DNA of 64,000 nt from positions 490,833 through 554,832 of the forward strand of contig CAWESS010000036.1 in the NCBI GenBank assembly GCA_963811825.1, written 5' to 3'. The notes under the pieces are model-generated. The model saw nothing but the letters and a program-made list of their open reading frames with translations, was not told where the DNA came from and searched no databases. Both the position numbers and the translations under genes were made by a program. Source of the stretch: Fodinibacter sp963811825 (lineage in GTDB: Bacteria > Actinomycetota > Actinomycetes > Actinomycetales > Dermatophilaceae). Positions within the stretch are counted from its first letter, which is position 1; each line of letters begins with the position of its first letter. Below, piece by piece: positions 37,980-48,092 of this stretch.

Positions 37980-38700
37980 TCCCCAGCAGGTCGCGGTGCC
38001 CGAGCACGGCGAGGCGCACGACGGGTCGATCACAGGGCGCCTCAACGCACTGCGGGCCGGGGTGCTGGGGGCCAACGACGGCATCGTCTCGACCGCCGGC
38101 CTGGTCATCGGTGTTGCGGCAGCGACGTCCAACCGCGCCGTCGTGCTCACCGCAGGGCTGGCCGGGCTCGCAGCGGGCGCGATGAGCATGGCCGTGGGTG
38201 AGTACGTCTCGGTGAGCACGCAGCGCGACACGGAGCAGGCCCTGATCGCCAAGGAGGTCCGCGAGCTCGACGAGGAGCCCGAGGCCGAGCTCGCGGAGCT
38301 GGCCGGCATCTACGCCGCCAAGGGCCTGACCCCCTCGCTGGCTCTCGAGGTGGCCGAGCAGCTGACGGCGCACGACGCCCTCGGCGCCCACGCGGAGGCC
38401 GAGCTCGGCATCGACCCGACGCAGCACGCCAACCCGTGGCACGCCGCCTGGGCCTCGATGCTGGCGTTCACGCTCGGCGCGCTCCTGCCGCTGCTCGCGA
38501 TCGTGCTCCCGCCGCTGCAGTGGCGTGTGCCGGTGACCGTGGTCGCCGTCGTGCTCGCGCTGGCCGCCACGGGCTGGGTCAGCGCCCGGCTCGGCGACGC
38601 GGATGCCGGGCGGGCGACGGTGCGGGTCGTGGCCGGTGGCCTCCTGGCGATGGCCGTCACCTACGGCATCGGAGCGCTCGTGGGCACGCAGCTAGGCTGA
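37972..38700 (+). CDS. VIT1/CCC1 family iron/manganese transporter
   Basis: A 242-residue membrane protein with the nodulin-21/VIT1 signature GVLGANDGIVSTAGLVIGVA in the first helix and five predicted helices in total. The cytosolic loop between helices 2 and 3 (DTEQALIAKEVRELDEEPEAEL to EAELGIDPTQ) is acidic and matches the metal-binding loop of VIT-type proteins. The family exports Fe2+ or Mn2+ from the cytosol. GTG start overlaps the preceding stop. Substrate specificity is not determined by the sequence. Confidence 0.9.
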   Translation: MPDPQQVAVPEHGEAHDGSITGRLNALRAGVLGANDGIVSTAGLVIGVAAATSNRAVVLTAGLAGLAAGAMSMAVGEYVSVSTQRDTEQALIAKEVRELDEEPEAELAELAGIYAAKGLTPSLALEVAEQLTAHDALGAHAEAELGIDPTQHANPWHAAWASMLAFTLGALLPLLAIVLPPLQWRVPVTVVAVVLALAATGWVSARLGDADAGRATVRVVAGGLLAMAVTYGIGALVGTQLG

Positions 38701-38706
38701 CCGGCC

Positions 38707-39444
38707 ATGACAGCTCGACTCCTCGTGATCCAGCACGAGCAGGACGCCCCGGCGGCCTGGCTCGGCGAGTGGTGGCAGGCGCTGGGCCTCGACGTCGACG
38801 TCGTGCGGGGCGACCTGGGGGAGCCCGTGCCCGCCCGGATGACCGACCACGACGGCCTCGTCGTGCTCGGCGGGGCGATGGGTGCGTGCGACGACGCCGT
38901 CGCGCCGTGGCTGGCCCCGACCCGCAGCCTCATCGCGGATGCCGTGGCGCACGGCATCCCGACCCTCGGCGTGTGCCTGGGCCACCAGCTGGCGTCGGTC
39001 GCCCTCGGCGGCTCGATCGAGCGCAACCCGTCCGGGCGCACCGTCGGCCTCGTGCCCGTCCGGCTCACGGATGCCGGCGCCACCGACCCGCTGCTCGCGG
39101 GCCTCGGTGGGCAACCCGCGGTGCACTACAACGACGACGTCGTCCTCGAACCCCCGCCCGGAAGCACCGTGCTCGCGACCCTGCCGGACGGCCGGGTGCA
39201 GGCGCTGCGCTTCGGTCCCTCGGCCTGGGGCGTGCAGTTCCACCCCGAGACCTCGCCCGAAGTGTTCGGCGACTGGTTGCGGTGGGACTCCCCCGACGGT
39301 CTCAGCACCGACCAGGAGTCGCTGCTCGACACGGTCACCGCTGCCCGGGAGGCACTGCAGGCTGCGTGGCAGCCGCTGGCGGAGCGCTACGCGACCCTCG
39401 TCGACGCCCGGGCGCGGGTGGATGTCTCACCCGTCACGTCCTGA
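38707..39444 (+). CDS. Class I glutamine amidotransferase-like protein
   Basis: A 245-residue GATase1 protein. The nucleophile elbow is GVCLGHQ near residue 90 (Cys) and the His/Glu pair is in FHPETSPEVF near 180. It resembles the stand-alone GATase group annotated as GMP synthase-like amidotransferases, without the synthase domain. TAGGCT (38693-38698) lies eight bases before the ATG, close to leaderless. The substrate cannot be assigned from sequence. Confidence 0.88.
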   Translation: MTARLLVIQHEQDAPAAWLGEWWQALGLDVDVVRGDLGEPVPARMTDHDGLVVLGGAMGACDDAVAPWLAPTRSLIADAVAHGIPTLGVCLGHQLASVALGGSIERNPSGRTVGLVPVRLTDAGATDPLLAGLGGQPAVHYNDDVVLEPPPGSTVLATLPDGRVQALRFGPSAWGVQFHPETSPEVFGDWLRWDSPDGLSTDQESLLDTVTAAREALQAAWQPLAERYATLVDARARVDVSPVTS

Positions 39445-39526
39445 GTCCGCCTCTCCCACACCGGAGTAGCATCAGGGTCGGCGGGTCCCGCACCCCGTGG
39501 TCGACCCAGCCGTGACGGAGCACGCC

Positions 39527-40879
39527 ATGAGCGCATCGACCTCGGCGGACCCTCGCGAACGCATCGTCATCCTGGGCGCTGCGGGTCGCGACTTCCACGA
39601 CTTCAACCTGCTGTACCGCGACGATCCGCGCAGCGAGGTCGTCGCGTTCACCGCCACGCAGATCCCTGACATCGACGGGCGCACCTACCCACCCGCGTTG
39701 GCCGGCCCGCTCTACCCGAACGGCATCCCGATCATCGACGAGGCCGCCCTGGAGTCGCTCATCGCGCGGGAGCGGATCGACACCGTCGTCCTCGCCTACT
39801 CCGACCTGGCGCACACCCAGGTCATGCACCTCGCCTCCCGGGTGGTCGCCGCGGGTGCCGACTTCGTCGTTCCGGGGGCCCGGCGCACGACCCTGCGCTC
39901 GCGGCGCCCCGTCATCGCGGTGACCGCGGTGCGCACCGGCGTCGGCAAGAGCCAGACCACCCGCTACGTCGCGGCGCTGCTGCGGGACCTGGGGTTGCGC
40001 GTCGTCGCGGTCCGCCACCCGATGCCCTACGGCGACCTGGCCGCGCAGGCCTGCCAGCGCTTCGAGACGTACGACGACCTCGTGACCCACGACTGCACGA
40101 TCGAGGAGCGCGAGGAGTACGAGCCGCACCTCGATGCCGGTGTCGTGGTCTACGCCGGGGTCGACTACGGGGCCATCCTGCGCGAGGCCGAGGCCGAGGC
40201 GGACGTCGTGCTGTGGGACGGCGGCAACAACGACCTGCCCTTCTACGTGCCCGACCTGCACCTCGTGCTGGCCGACCCGCTGCGCCCCGGTGACGAGGCG
40301 GCGTACCACCCGGGTGAGGCCAACGTCCGGATGGCCGACCTCGTCATCGTCGCCAAGTGCGACTCGGCCACCGCCGAGGACATCGCTGCCGTCGAGTCCT
40401 CCGTGCGATCGCTGAACCCGCGCGCCGAGGTGCTGCGCTGCGACAGCCCGGTGACCCTCGATGACCCCGGCGCGGTCACCGGTCGTCGGGTGGTCGTCGT
40501 CGAGGACGGGCCGACGCTCACGCACGGCTCGATGAGCTTCGGTGCAGGTGTCGTCGGGGCACGGGATGCCGGGGCGGCCGAGATCGTCGACCCCGCGCCG
40601 TACGCCGTGGGCTCGCTGGCGACGACGTACGAGCGCTACCCCAACGCGCGCGGCATCCTGCCTGCGATGGGCTACGGGGAGGCGCAGACCCGTGACCTCG
40701 AGGCGACCATCCGCGCCATGGTCGACGCCGGGGTCGTCGACGTGGTCGTCTCGGGCACACCGGTCGACCTGACCCGGGTGCTCACGGTCGACGTCCCGCT
40801 CGTGCGGGCCCGCTACTCGTTGCGCGAACAGCAGCCCGGGCGCCTGGAGGCGGCACTGCGCAAGGCCCTCGCCCGCTGA
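39527..40879 (+). CDS. Cyclic 2,3-diphosphoglycerate synthetase-like GTPase
   Basis: A 450-residue protein with an N-terminal Rossmann-like segment (RIVILGAAGRDFHDFNLLY) and a P-loop in TAVRTGVGKSQTTRYVAALL near residue 137, then LWDGGNNDLPFYVPDLHLV and VVVSGTPVDLTRVL. It is similar to archaeal cyclic 2,3-diphosphoglycerate synthetase, but bacterial members are mostly annotated as GTPases of unknown role. The ATG at 39527 is preferred; a GTG-started extension upstream lacks conserved residues. A TAGCAT box at 39467-39472 leaves a 50-base leader. Confidence 0.82.
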   Translation: MSASTSADPRERIVILGAAGRDFHDFNLLYRDDPRSEVVAFTATQIPDIDGRTYPPALAGPLYPNGIPIIDEAALESLIARERIDTVVLAYSDLAHTQVMHLASRVVAAGADFVVPGARRTTLRSRRPVIAVTAVRTGVGKSQTTRYVAALLRDLGLRVVAVRHPMPYGDLAAQACQRFETYDDLVTHDCTIEEREEYEPHLDAGVVVYAGVDYGAILREAEAEADVVLWDGGNNDLPFYVPDLHLVLADPLRPGDEAAYHPGEANVRMADLVIVAKCDSATAEDIAAVESSVRSLNPRAEVLRCDSPVTLDDPGAVTGRRVVVVEDGPTLTHGSMSFGAGVVGARDAGAAEIVDPAPYAVGSLATTYERYPNARGILPAMGYGEAQTRDLEATIRAMVDAGVVDVVVSGTPVDLTRVLTVDVPLVRARYSLREQQPGRLEAALRKALAR

Positions 40880-40897
40880 GTCACCGCCCGCGGACGG

Positions 40898-43051
40898 TCA
40901 GTCGAGAGGCCGGTGATGCCGCGCAGGGCGCTGAACAGGGGCCCTGCCAGGGCTGGCGGTCCGCACGTCCTCGAGCGAGACGATCTGCCCGTCCGGGCCG
41001 GCGAGCGGCACCCGCCAGTTGGGGTACTCGTCACTCGTCCCCGGCTGGTTGACGGCCCGGCGGTCCCCCACCACGTCGGCCAGTGCCACAGCCAGCATGC
41101 GGCTCGGGGTCAGGGCCATCCACCGGTGCAGCGCCGCGACGACCGCGTCGACGTCAGCCACGGCATCCGGCGCCAGCAGACCGCGCTCGATGCAGGCGTC
41201 CCGCAGCCGGGCGATCGACGCCTCCTCCTGGGCGCGCTCCTCCTTCACCGGGCGCGTGAGCAGCCCCAGCGACTCGCGGATCGCGACGTGCTCGAGCAGG
41301 AGGTAGCCCGCCGACGGGGGCAGGTCGTGGGTCGTGACGGTCGACAGGCACAGGTCGCGGTAGTGCTCCGGCGGCTTGGGGCGATCCCCCTCCCACTCGA
41401 ACCACAGGATCGACGTGCCGACGAGCCCGCGCTCGGTCATGTAGTCCCGCACGTGCGGGGCGACGACCCCGAGGTCCTCCCCGATGACGACCGCCCCCGC
41501 GCGCTGCGCCTCGAGCACGAGGATGCCGAGCAGCGCCTCGTGGTCGTAGTGGACGTACGTGCCGTCGGCGGGCGTGCCGCCGGCAGGGATCCACCACAGC
41601 CGGAACAGGCCGATGATGTGGTCGACCCGCACCCCACCCGAGTCGCGCAGCACGGTGCGCACCATGTCGCGAAAGGGCGCGTAGCCGAGCTCGGCGAGCC
41701 GGTCGGGTCGCCAGGGCGGCTGGCTCCAGTCCTGGCCGAGCTGGTTGAACTGGTCGGGCGGCGCACCGACGGTGACCCCCCGGGCCAGCGCGTCCCCCAG
41801 CCCCCACGCGTCCGCCCCCACCGGGTGCACGCCGACGGCGAGGTCGTGGACGATGCCGAGCGGCATCCCGGCCCGTTCCGCCGCGCCCTGGGCTGCGGCG
41901 AGCTGCTCCTCGAGCAGCCACTGCAGCCACTGGTGGAACGCCACGTCCTCGAGGTGGTCCTCGCGGAACAGGGCGACCGCGACGCTCTCCGGGTCCTGGA
42001 GCTCGGCGGGCCAGCTCGTCCACGGCAGGCCGTGTTCGTCGGCGAGCGCGCACCACGTCGCGAACGTCGTGAGCCCGGCGCCCTCCCGCTCGCAGTAGTC
42101 GGCGAACGACTGGGCTCGCTCACCCGTCAGACCGGCCTCGTGCACGATCCACAGGGCCTCGCGCTTGGCTGACCACGCGGCATCCCGGTCGATGCGGTCG
42201 GCCGTGTTCAGCGCCTTCGCCACCGCGCCGAAGGCCGCAACGCGAGCGGATGCCGTGGCGTCCAGTTGCGCGGCCTCGGGCACGTCCTGGACCCGCAGGT
42301 AGAGCGGGTTGACGAACCGGCGGGTCGTCGGCAGGTAGGGAGAGGGCTCGACCGGGGTGACCGGCTCGGCGGCGTGCAGCGGGTTGATGAGCACGAAGTC
42401 GGCACCGTGGTCGGCGGCGGCCCACGTCGCGAGGTCGGCGAGGTCGCGCAGGTCGCCGACGCCCCAGGAGTCGGCGGAGCGCACCTGGTAGAGCTGGGCC
42501 GCGAGACCGACGACGCGACCCTCCGCCAGCGACGGTGGCAGCTCGAGACGCTCCGGGGTGACGACGAGCGTCGCCTCGGTCGTGAGCGGGTCGACCGCCG
42601 CGGCATCCACCTCGGCGACGATCCGGTGCCAACCCAGCGGCAGGTCACCGGGGAGCTCGAAGGTGGCCTCTCCGACGAGCACCCCGTCGACCTCCCGGTC
42701 GGGCACCCACCGGTCGACCTGGCGGACGTCACGCACCGTGCCGTCCTCGAGATGGACGGTCAGCCGGATGCCGGTGCCGGCCGGCACGTGGGCGTGGACC
42801 CACGGGGTCCACCCCGTCCGTGACACGACGGTGGCCGGCAGGGTGCGTCGCCACGGTGCGATCTCGACGTCGGCGAGCGAGGACTCGACGGCGTCAGCAC
42901 CCTCGCTGTCGACCCCGAGCGCCGTGAGCACCGCGGCGATCGCAGCAGCGGACACCGTGACGTGCTGGCCCTGCCAGTCCCAGTACTCCGTGGCGACACC
43001 GTGTGCGTGGGCGAGCTCGACGAGCCGGGGCGGCGGGGCGACGGAGACCAT
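40898..43051 (-). CDS. malQ: 4-alpha-glucanotransferase (amylomaltase, GH77)
   Basis: A 717-residue GH77 enzyme that transfers alpha-1,4-glucan segments in maltose and glycogen metabolism. The actinobacterial N-terminal extension (about 190 residues) precedes the barrel; the nucleophile is the Asp in GGVRVDHIIGLFRLWW near residue 480 and the acid/base Glu is in VVIGEDLGVV near 530. TYVHYDHEALLGIL and TTHDLPPSAGYL are further family motifs. A CAGGAT box six bases before the ATG suggests a leaderless start. The last 20 residues (after SLEDVRTA) look foreign, while another frame reads LAGPLFSALRG, hinting at a missing C near 40950 that changes the true C-terminus. Confidence 0.9.
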   Translation of the reverse strand: MVSVAPPPRLVELAHAHGVATEYWDWQGQHVTVSAAAIAAVLTALGVDSEGADAVESSLADVEIAPWRRTLPATVVSRTGWTPWVHAHVPAGTGIRLTVHLEDGTVRDVRQVDRWVPDREVDGVLVGEATFELPGDLPLGWHRIVAEVDAAAVDPLTTEATLVVTPERLELPPSLAEGRVVGLAAQLYQVRSADSWGVGDLRDLADLATWAAADHGADFVLINPLHAAEPVTPVEPSPYLPTTRRFVNPLYLRVQDVPEAAQLDATASARVAAFGAVAKALNTADRIDRDAAWSAKREALWIVHEAGLTGERAQSFADYCEREGAGLTTFATWCALADEHGLPWTSWPAELQDPESVAVALFREDHLEDVAFHQWLQWLLEEQLAAAQGAAERAGMPLGIVHDLAVGVHPVGADAWGLGDALARGVTVGAPPDQFNQLGQDWSQPPWRPDRLAELGYAPFRDMVRTVLRDSGGVRVDHIIGLFRLWWIPAGGTPADGTYVHYDHEALLGILVLEAQRAGAVVIGEDLGVVAPHVRDYMTERGLVGTSILWFEWEGDRPKPPEHYRDLCLSTVTTHDLPPSAGYLLLEHVAIRESLGLLTRPVKEERAQEEASIARLRDACIERGLLAPDAVADVDAVVAALHRWMALTPSRMLAVALADVVGDRRAVNQPGTSDEYPNWRVPLAGPDGQIVSLEDVRTASPGRAPVQRPARHHRPLD

Positions 43052-43082
43052 GGGGCCATCCTGCCGTGCCGGGCCGGGTCGG

Positions 43083-43928
43083 TCAGACCTCGCCCCGCCA
43101 CGAGTGCCGCGGGTCGTAGCCGAGGACCCGGCGTGCCTTGTCGATCGACAGCAGGGTGTCGTGGACGCCGAGGTCGCCGCGCACCTCCACGCCGGGGAAC
43201 TGGTCTGCGACGAGCTCGGCGTTCGGGCGGCTCATCACGGTGTCCGGGGAGGCGATGATGAACCGGTCGAAGCCGGGGTCGGTGTGCGCCAGCGCCTGCT
43301 CCACGGCGTGTGCCCCGTCGCGGCCGTCGATGTAGCCCCAGAGGTTCCACCGGCGCAGGGCCGGGTCGGCGTCGAAGGACGGGAACTCGGCATAGTCCTC
43401 GACGTCCATGACGTTCGAGAAGCGCAGCGCGGTGACCGACAGCTGCGGGTGCCAGCGGCACAGCTCGACCGCCATCGTCTCCTCGAGGTGCTTGCCGAGG
43501 GAGTAGACCGACTCGGGACGCGCCGCGTACTCCTCGTCGACCGGGATGTAGGGCGGCGGGGTGTCGAAGGGCAGGCCGAGCACCGTCTCGCTCGAGGCCA
43601 TGACGACCTTGGTGATGCCGAGGCGGGTGGCCGCGTGCAACACGTTGAACGTGGTGAGCATGTTGTTGCGGTAGGTCGCGACGTCGGCGTGCAGCCCGGG
43701 TGCCGGTACGGCGGCGAGGTGCACCACGGCATCCGCAGGTGGTTGTTCGCCCTGGACCCCGCCGAGGGCGTCGACCACCTGCCCGTAGTCGGTGAGGTCG
43801 AGGGCCAGCCAGCCACTCCAGCGCTCACCCTGGGTGTCGAGGACGACGACGTCGTTCCCCGACTCCCGCAACCTCCTGACGACGTGTCGGCCGAGCTTTC
43901 CTGATCCTCCGGTGACGGCGATTCGCAT
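43083..43928 (-). CDS. NAD-dependent epimerase/dehydratase (extended SDR)
   Basis: A 281-residue extended SDR: nucleotide-binding TGGSGKLGRHVVRRL at residues 6-20, VVHLAAVPAPG near 70, catalytic YSLGKHLEE (Tyr-x3-Lys) near 142 and substrate-side SFDADPALRRWNLWGYID. The family epimerises or dehydrates nucleotide-sugars and similar substrates; this subgroup is poorly characterised. TACGCT (minus, 43940-43935) ends six bases before the ATG. It is separated from the divergent deacetylase gene by 41 bases. Confidence 0.88.
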   Translation of the reverse strand: MRIAVTGGSGKLGRHVVRRLRESGNDVVVLDTQGERWSGWLALDLTDYGQVVDALGGVQGEQPPADAVVHLAAVPAPGLHADVATYRNNMLTTFNVLHAATRLGITKVVMASSETVLGLPFDTPPPYIPVDEEYAARPESVYSLGKHLEETMAVELCRWHPQLSVTALRFSNVMDVEDYAEFPSFDADPALRRWNLWGYIDGRDGAHAVEQALAHTDPGFDRFIIASPDTVMSRPNAELVADQFPGVEVRGDLGVHDTLLSIDKARRVLGYDPRHSWRGEV

Positions 43929-43969
43929 GACCCGAGCGTATGCCGTGCCGGTGAGGGCAGACTGTGCCG

Positions 43970-44770
43970 GTGCCCACCATCGTCTTCCTCCATGCCCACC
44001 CCGACGACGAGGCCTCGCAGACCTCCGGCTCGATGGCTCGCGCCGTCGCCGAGGGCAGCCGCGTGGTCGTGGTGTTCGCCACCAACGGTGACCACGGCGA
44101 GGCTCCCGACGACCTCGGCCCGGACGAGTCGCTCGTCGACCGGCGCCGCCTCGAGGCGCAGGCGTCGGCCGCCGCGATCGGGCTGCACCGGGTCGCCTGG
44201 CTCGGCTACGCCGACTCGGGGATGACGGGCTGGGAGCAGAACTCCCACGAAGGGGCCTTCGTCGCAGCGCCCGTCGAGGAGGCCGCGGCCCGTTTCGCCG
44301 CCCTGCTCGACGAGGAGGACGCGGACATCGCCGTGGGCTACGACTGGCACGGTGGCTACGGCCACCCCGACCACGTGCGCGTCCACGAGGTGCTGCACCG
44401 CGGTGCCGCACTGGCCGCGCGGCCCCCGCGGGTGCTCGAGTCGACGATGAACCGCGACGCCATGCGGCGCCTGGCCGAGGGGGCGCGGGCTGCGGGCGCA
44501 TCGGACGACGACGTCTTCGACCCCGACCAGGCGATGGACGACGGAAACCCCTTGGGCGAGCCCGAGTCGGCCATCCACTGGCGGGTCGACGTCGGCCCGT
44601 GGCTCGACCAACGGCGAGGAGCCCTCCAGGCTCACGCGAGCCAGACCACCGACGTCGGCATGATGCTGGCCATGCCGCCCGAGATCTTCGGCGTCTTCTT
44701 CGGCCACGAGCACTACATCGAGCCGGGGCGCGAGCCCGGCATGGTCGACGGGTGGCCGTTCGGCGGCTGA
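43970..44770 (+). CDS. PIG-L family deacetylase (LmbE-like), not MshB
   Basis: A 266-residue zinc deacetylase with HAHPDDEASQTSGSMARA at residue 8 and GGYGHPDHVRVHEVLH near 130, giving the HPDD and HxxH metal sites. Two GTGs are possible; CAGACT (43958-43963) ends six bases before the GTG at 43970, which I choose, while GTG 43964 would follow the box directly. It is a second PIG-L protein besides the clear MshB at 26728. The C-terminal third (HASQTTDVGMMLAMPPEIFG) marks a different subgroup; the substrate is unknown. Confidence 0.87.
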   Translation: MPTIVFLHAHPDDEASQTSGSMARAVAEGSRVVVVFATNGDHGEAPDDLGPDESLVDRRRLEAQASAAAIGLHRVAWLGYADSGMTGWEQNSHEGAFVAAPVEEAAARFAALLDEEDADIAVGYDWHGGYGHPDHVRVHEVLHRGAALAARPPRVLESTMNRDAMRRLAEGARAAGASDDDVFDPDQAMDDGNPLGEPESAIHWRVDVGPWLDQRRGALQAHASQTTDVGMMLAMPPEIFGVFFGHEHYIEPGREPGMVDGWPFGG

Positions 44771-44781
44771 GCCGAGACGGG

Positions 44782-47700
44782 TCAGGCAGCCTCGTCCGGG
44801 AGGCTCCCGCTCGCGTCCGCAGGCGCGGGTGCGGACAGGTCCCCGGAGGCCTGCTCCAGCAGGGCCCGCGCGGCGGCGCGCCCCGACTGCACCATGCGGT
44901 CGAGCTGGTGGAACTCCAGCAGACCCACACCCATCGACGACGGAGCGACCACCCAGGCACCCCGCGCCCGTGCGGCCTCGATCGCTCCGCCGCTGCCGAT
45001 CATCATCGTGCGCATGAGCGTGTCGCCGAGCCCGGGCACCTTGGGGCGCCCGGTGCGTTCGCGCCCCTCGCCGCCCGACCCGATGCTGACGGCGACGACC
45101 GGGCCCTCGTCGCGCTCGACGAGGAGGTCGGTCGGCATGTTGTCCAGGACACCACCGTCGACGAGCAGCCGCCCGTCGTCCCGCGCGAGCGGCGCGAACA
45201 GGACCGGCAGCCGGCACGTGGCGAGCGTGGCATCGACGAGGACCCCGCGACGGTGCACCTGTCGGGTGCGGCTCACGAGGTCGACGCTGGTGACGGCCAG
45301 CTGCCGCGGCAGCCCCTCGATGACGGTGTCACCGCCGAGTCTGCGGAGTGGCGGCCGTGTGCATCCGGTGCCCGCGCGCGAGGGACGCACCCGAGAGTCG
45401 GTAGTCGCTGAAGGGCCGACGACGCACGAACTCCGCGTAACAGATCTCCTCGAGGGTGGCCCCGTCGACGCCTGTCGCGTGGACGGCGGCGATGATGCCC
45501 CCGACGCTGGCACCTGCCACGCGGTCGACGTGCAACCCGGCCTCCTCGAACTCGCGCAGCACACCGATGTGCGCGAACGCTCGAGCGCCACCTCCGGCGA
45601 GCACCAGGCCCAGCGAGCGACCGGCGAGGCGGTCCGCGAGTGGTCGCAAGCCGGTCGCGAGGTCCCCTGCCAGGAGGGTCAGCTGCCAGGCGTCGGTCAC
45701 GGCGACCCACTCGGCGCGCCCCTGCGGCGCCGGTGGGGGGCCGAGCAGCACGAGCTCGGGGCTGCGCGCGGGAGCGGGCACGGGAGGAGCCTTCGGGACC
45801 TCCTCGTCGCCGCGCGCGACGAGGACGACGGCATCCGCCTGCCGAAGACAGAACTCGCGCCACTGTGCCTGCGTCGGGGACGCCGAGGTGGTCGCGACGA
45901 GCAGGACCCGGTCGTGGTCGCGCTCGGCCCGGGCGAGCCCGTCAGGCGTGACGACGCCCGGTGTCGCGACCCGGAGGTGCTGGCCCAGCCGGTCACCCAC
46001 CGCGGCGGCGACACCGCTCACCTCGGCAGGGGTCACCGCCGTACCGAAGGCGACGACGGCGATGACCGACACGCGCTCCGGCGGAGGCGGCGCCATGGTG
46101 GTGCCCACCGTCCGCAGCCGTTCGGCCACCTGGCCGAGCACGTACCGCGCAGCGGACGGGTCGGTCTCGAGCACGCTCTCGAACGCGTCGCGAGGGATCT
46201 CGGTGAGCGTGGTGTCACGGCGGGCGCGCACCGTCGCCGACCGAGGCTCCCCGCTGAGCAGGGCGAGCTCGCCGAGCACCTGCCCGGCACCGAGCTCGCG
46301 GACGATGGTGTCCCCCACGAGCACCTCGAGCCGGCCCGTCCGCACGACGAAGGCCGAGCCCGGCGGGTCCCCGGCGCGCATCAGCACCGTTCCCGCTGGC
46401 ACGTCGACCAGCCTGGCGGCCCGCTCGAGGCGGTGCCTCGCGCTCTGAGGGAGGGCAGCGAACAACGGGAGGTCCGAGAGGTCGGTGGGGATCGCGGCGC
46501 CTGCGGACGCGACGGTCATCGAGGCCGCGGGGACGGCCCACTCCTCCGGGGCGGCCGGTGGGTGCACGACGGCCGGCCGGTGGTCACCGTCGTCCTCGTC
46601 CTCACGCACCGACTCGAGCCGGCCGAGGGGGGCCGCGAGCAGCGCGACGAGGAGGAAGGCGACGATCGAGAGCATCCAGCCGTCGCGGAAGGACTCGACG
46701 GCGGTGGCCGGGGTGGGGTCGCCGAGCACGACGACCAGCAGGGCGATGCCGAGCACCCCGCCGAGCTGGCGGGCGCTCGAGCTGACCGCGGATGCCGTGG
46801 CGTACCGACCGCCCGGAACCGCCGCGAGCGACGCACTCCCGAGCAGGGGCAGGGTCGCCCCGACACCGATCCCGCTGAGCACCTGCCCCGGCATCCACTC
46901 GGCCCAGAAGGCCGGTTCCAGGCCCACGCGCTGGTGGTACCAGATGTAGGCGGCCGCCCACACGAGGGCCCCCGGCACGACGAAGACCCGGTAGCCGTAG
47001 CGGTTGGCGAGTGGCCCGAGGCGGGCTGCGACGACGGCCGCGACGAGGGCGCCCGGCACGAGGGCGAGGCCCGCGCGCAGCACGTCGTAGCCCCAGACGT
47101 ACTGCAGCCACAGGATGTTGGTCAGCAGGTAGGCGTAGAAGCCGAACCCGGCGACGATCGTGGCCAGCGACCCGAGCCGGAACGAGGGCAGGCGGAGCAG
47201 CAGGGGGTCGAGCATGGGCGCGCGGTGGCGTCGCGAGCTGAGCACGAAGAGGGCGGTGAGGACGAGTGCGGCGGCGAAGGAACCGAGCACCGCAGGGCTC
47301 GTCCAGCCCCACTCGCTGCCCTTGACGATGCCGAGGTTGAGCATCGCCAGCGCCAGCACGAGCAGGGCGGCGCCGACGAGGTCGGGCATCATCCGCCGAC
47401 CCGGGGCCCGACTCTCGACCAGCTCGTGGCGAGCAGCCCAGACGGCCACCAGGCCGAAGGGGAGGTTGACGAAGAACGCCCAGCGCCAGCCTCCGAGCTC
47501 GACGAGTGCGCCGCCGATGGGCGGGCCGAGACCAGCGGCGACCGCGGCCGAGGCACCCCAGATGCCGATGGCGTGGGCTCGACGCTCGGCCGGGAACGCG
47601 GCGATGACCAGGGCCAGCGATGCCGGCACGAGCATCGCCGCACCGAAGGCCTGCACGACCCTGGCGGCCACGAGCAGCTCGACGGTGGGCGCGAGGCCGC

Positions 47701-47986
47701 ACAGCATGGAGGCGACCGTGAACACGGCGACCCCGGTGACGAACGAGCGCCGCCGGCCGACGAGGTCCGTGAGCCGGCCGCAGAGGATCAGGGACGCCGC
47801 GAAGACGATGTTGTAGGCGTTGAGCACCCAGGAGAGCTCGGCGATCGTCGTCCCGGTGAAGGACTCGCGGATCGAGGGGAACGCGACGTTGACGATCGTC
47901 GCGTCCAGGAAGGCGAGGAACGCGCCGAAGCTCGCCACGAGGAGCACCCGGGATGGCGGAACCCGAGTCGTCGCGGCAGTCGACAT
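44782..47986 (-). CDS. MFS transporter fused to CNB and patatin phospholipase domains, frame interrupted
   Basis: About 1,068 residues. Residues 1-480: DHA2-type MFS with about 14 helices and motif A GRLTDLVGRRR near 70. About 515-620: cyclic nucleotide-binding domain (FVVRTGRLEVLV, LGELALLSGEPRSATVRAR). About 635-770: linker domain as in NTE-type esterases. From about 785: patatin domain with oxyanion GGGARAFAHIGVL, nucleophile GASVGG near 825 and catalytic Asp in LLVDGGVLDNMPTDL. The frame breaks at 45349, between HRMHTA and RRLGGDTVIEGL; removing one base joins them. ATG at 47986 has a GGAGG site. NTE-type enzymes hydrolyse lysophospholipids; the MFS half suggests combined lipid handling and transport. 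Confidence 0.87.
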
Positions 47987-48000
47987 CCACACCTCCGTTG

Positions 48001-48038
48001 GTCGAACCTGAAAATAGCGGGTTCAACGCTCGCTGAAC
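48001..48038 (-). promoter_or_regulatory. Dyad operator over a promoter of the MFS-patatin gene
   Basis: GTCGAACC (48001-48008) and GGTTCAAC (48020-48027) form an inverted repeat with an 11-base spacer, and TGAAC at 48034-48038 adds a third half-site. On the minus strand a TATTTT -10 box (48016-48011) lies inside the dyad with a TGTTCA-like -35 box 17 bases upstream at 48034-48039, so a bound regulator would block transcription. No regulator gene is adjacent in the window. Confidence 0.5.
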
Positions 48039-48092
48039 AGGGAGGATCGTCGGCGAGTCTCGGTTTGCCGAGGAGGATCGCTCGTCGGTGCG

